This document shows, one piece after another, positions 7,388 to 7,645 of a stretch of DNA of 7,645 nucleotides. Numbering within the stretch: the first letter of the stretch is position 1; each line of letters opens with the position of its first letter. The DNA is from Candidatus Falkowbacteria bacterium RIFOXYC2_FULL_47_12 (lineage in GTDB: Bacteria; Patescibacteriota; Patescibacteriia; Patescibacteriales; XYC2-FULL-47-12). Where the stretch lies: NCBI GenBank assembly GCA_001778285.1, contig MFGL01000018.1, positions 1 through 7,645 of the forward strand, given 5' to 3'. The notes beneath the pieces are model-generated. The model was given only the letters and a program-made list of their open reading frames with translations. It did not search any database and was not told where the DNA came from. Both the position numbers and the translations under genes were made by a program.

Positions 7388-7419
7388 GTAGTTTCTTAGT
7401 TACTTAGTTGCTTGGTTGC
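7388..7419 (-). repeat. Four degenerate 8-nt tandem repeats in the epimerase leader
   Basis: Read on the minus strand the units are GCAACCAA, GCAACTAA, GTAACTAA and GAAACTAC, end to end and finishing 5 nt before the start codon. Neighbouring units differ by one to three bases. They replace the place where a Shine-Dalgarno would be and are unlikely to fold on themselves. Confidence 0.75.
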
Positions 7420-7432
7420 CATAATATTTTAA

Positions 7433-7441
7433 ATTATAGCA
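7433..7441 (-). promoter_or_regulatory. Extended -10 promoter (TGCTATAAT) of the epimerase gene
   Basis: On the minus strand a perfect TATAAT (7438-7433) is preceded by TG and one base, the extended -10 form. The best -35 at 17 nt is poor (GTGCAA), which extended -10 promoters tolerate. Transcription would begin near 7426, giving a leader of about 44 nt that contains the tandem repeats. It may drive the epimerase and possibly hpf and secA. Confidence 0.65.
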
Positions 7442-7451
7442 AATTTTGCTA
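7437..7451. promoter_or_regulatory. Palindrome overlapping the epimerase promoter, operator-like
   Basis: TAGCAAA-T-TTTGCTA is a perfect 7-bp inverted repeat with a one-base centre. It overlaps the extended -10 and the proximal spacer. A repressor bound here would block RNA polymerase. With a one-base centre it cannot form an RNA hairpin, so a protein site is the more natural reading. No regulator gene is in the window. Confidence 0.45.
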
Positions 7452-7497
7452 CTTTTTGCACTCTGCATTTTCCTTCATCTTTTTTTATTCTAAATTC

Positions 7498-7645
7498 TTA
7501 TTTCTGAATTTTTAATTTCATCACCGCCGCGTTCACGCCGCCGCGCATGTCTTCGGCGTAGGCAAAAAAGCCGGCGAGCAAACCGCCGCGCTCGTCAAAG
7601 ACGCGCACGTGCGGTCCGCCGCCCGGACCGGCGCCGGTGATGATT
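7498..7645 (-). CDS. C-terminal end of an FG-GAP/VCBS-like repeat protein
   Basis: The last 48 codons are visible before a TAA at 7500-7498; the rest lies beyond the window. The translation reads [19 protein letters not shown], then [20 protein letters not shown] and MKLKIQK. The [14 protein letters not shown] unit followed by FFAY...RGGV is a repeat that I recognise from large exported FG-GAP-like beta-propeller proteins in Patescibacteria and other bacteria. Such proteins are usually surface or secreted adhesion-type proteins, but no function can be assigned here. The ending suggests that this is the last blade. No clear terminator follows in the 115-nt gap before the epimerase. Confidence 0.8.
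   Translation of the reverse strand, partial: IITGAGPGGGPHVRVFDERGGLLAGFFAYAEDMRGGVNAAVMKLKIQK

Overview
The window looks like a piece of a small-genome uncultured bacterium, most probably Patescibacteria (CPR, Parcubacteria-like). This is inferred from three family-level traits: a small HNH-like protein with the HH-x-x-P-x-S-R-G-G / W-H-x-x-F-G-N signature, a C-terminal fragment of an FG-GAP-like protein ([16 protein letters not shown]), and a SecD that carries parvulin domains. Five genes end in TAA or TAG and the epimerase ends in TGA, so the standard bacterial code fits and the TGA-to-Gly code of Absconditabacteria/Gracilibacteria does not.

Every convincing gene is on the minus strand, so transcription runs from high to low coordinates. 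In that order they are: the end of an FG-GAP/VCBS-like surface protein (7645-7498); an NAD-dependent sugar-nucleotide epimerase/decarboxylase (7382-6360); a short ribosome hibernation factor, hpf (6332-6024); secA (6002-3237); a NUDIX hydrolase overlapping the secA stop by 11 nt (3247-2801); a small HNH-like protein (2681-2217); secD (2100-73); and the first 23 codons of secF (69-1). No gene-free stretch exceeds about 120 bases.

The theme is protein export: the SecA motor, the SecDF proton-driven pulling subunit and a SecD that carries its own foldase domains lie together. HPF-SecA adjacency is a common bacterial arrangement. The epimerase probably makes a sugar nucleotide for surface glycans, and the FG-GAP-like protein is probably exported.

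Two things deserve attention. First, SecD has an insert of roughly 220 residues in its periplasmic P1 region made of two tandem parvulin (PpiC) units. The first is degenerate and the second keeps the key residues. Second, the HNH-like gene between the NUDIX gene and secD is packed with long, often perfect inverted repeats along almost its whole length. It also has the only strong Shine-Dalgarno sequence in the window, sitting on top of its only conventional in-frame start, and that sequence can pair with the codons for the protein's conserved His-His-Leu. This looks like a structured-RNA/protein composite element and is the best candidate for something undescribed. All other starts lack a recognisable Shine-Dalgarno sequence, suggesting leaderless or translationally coupled expression.
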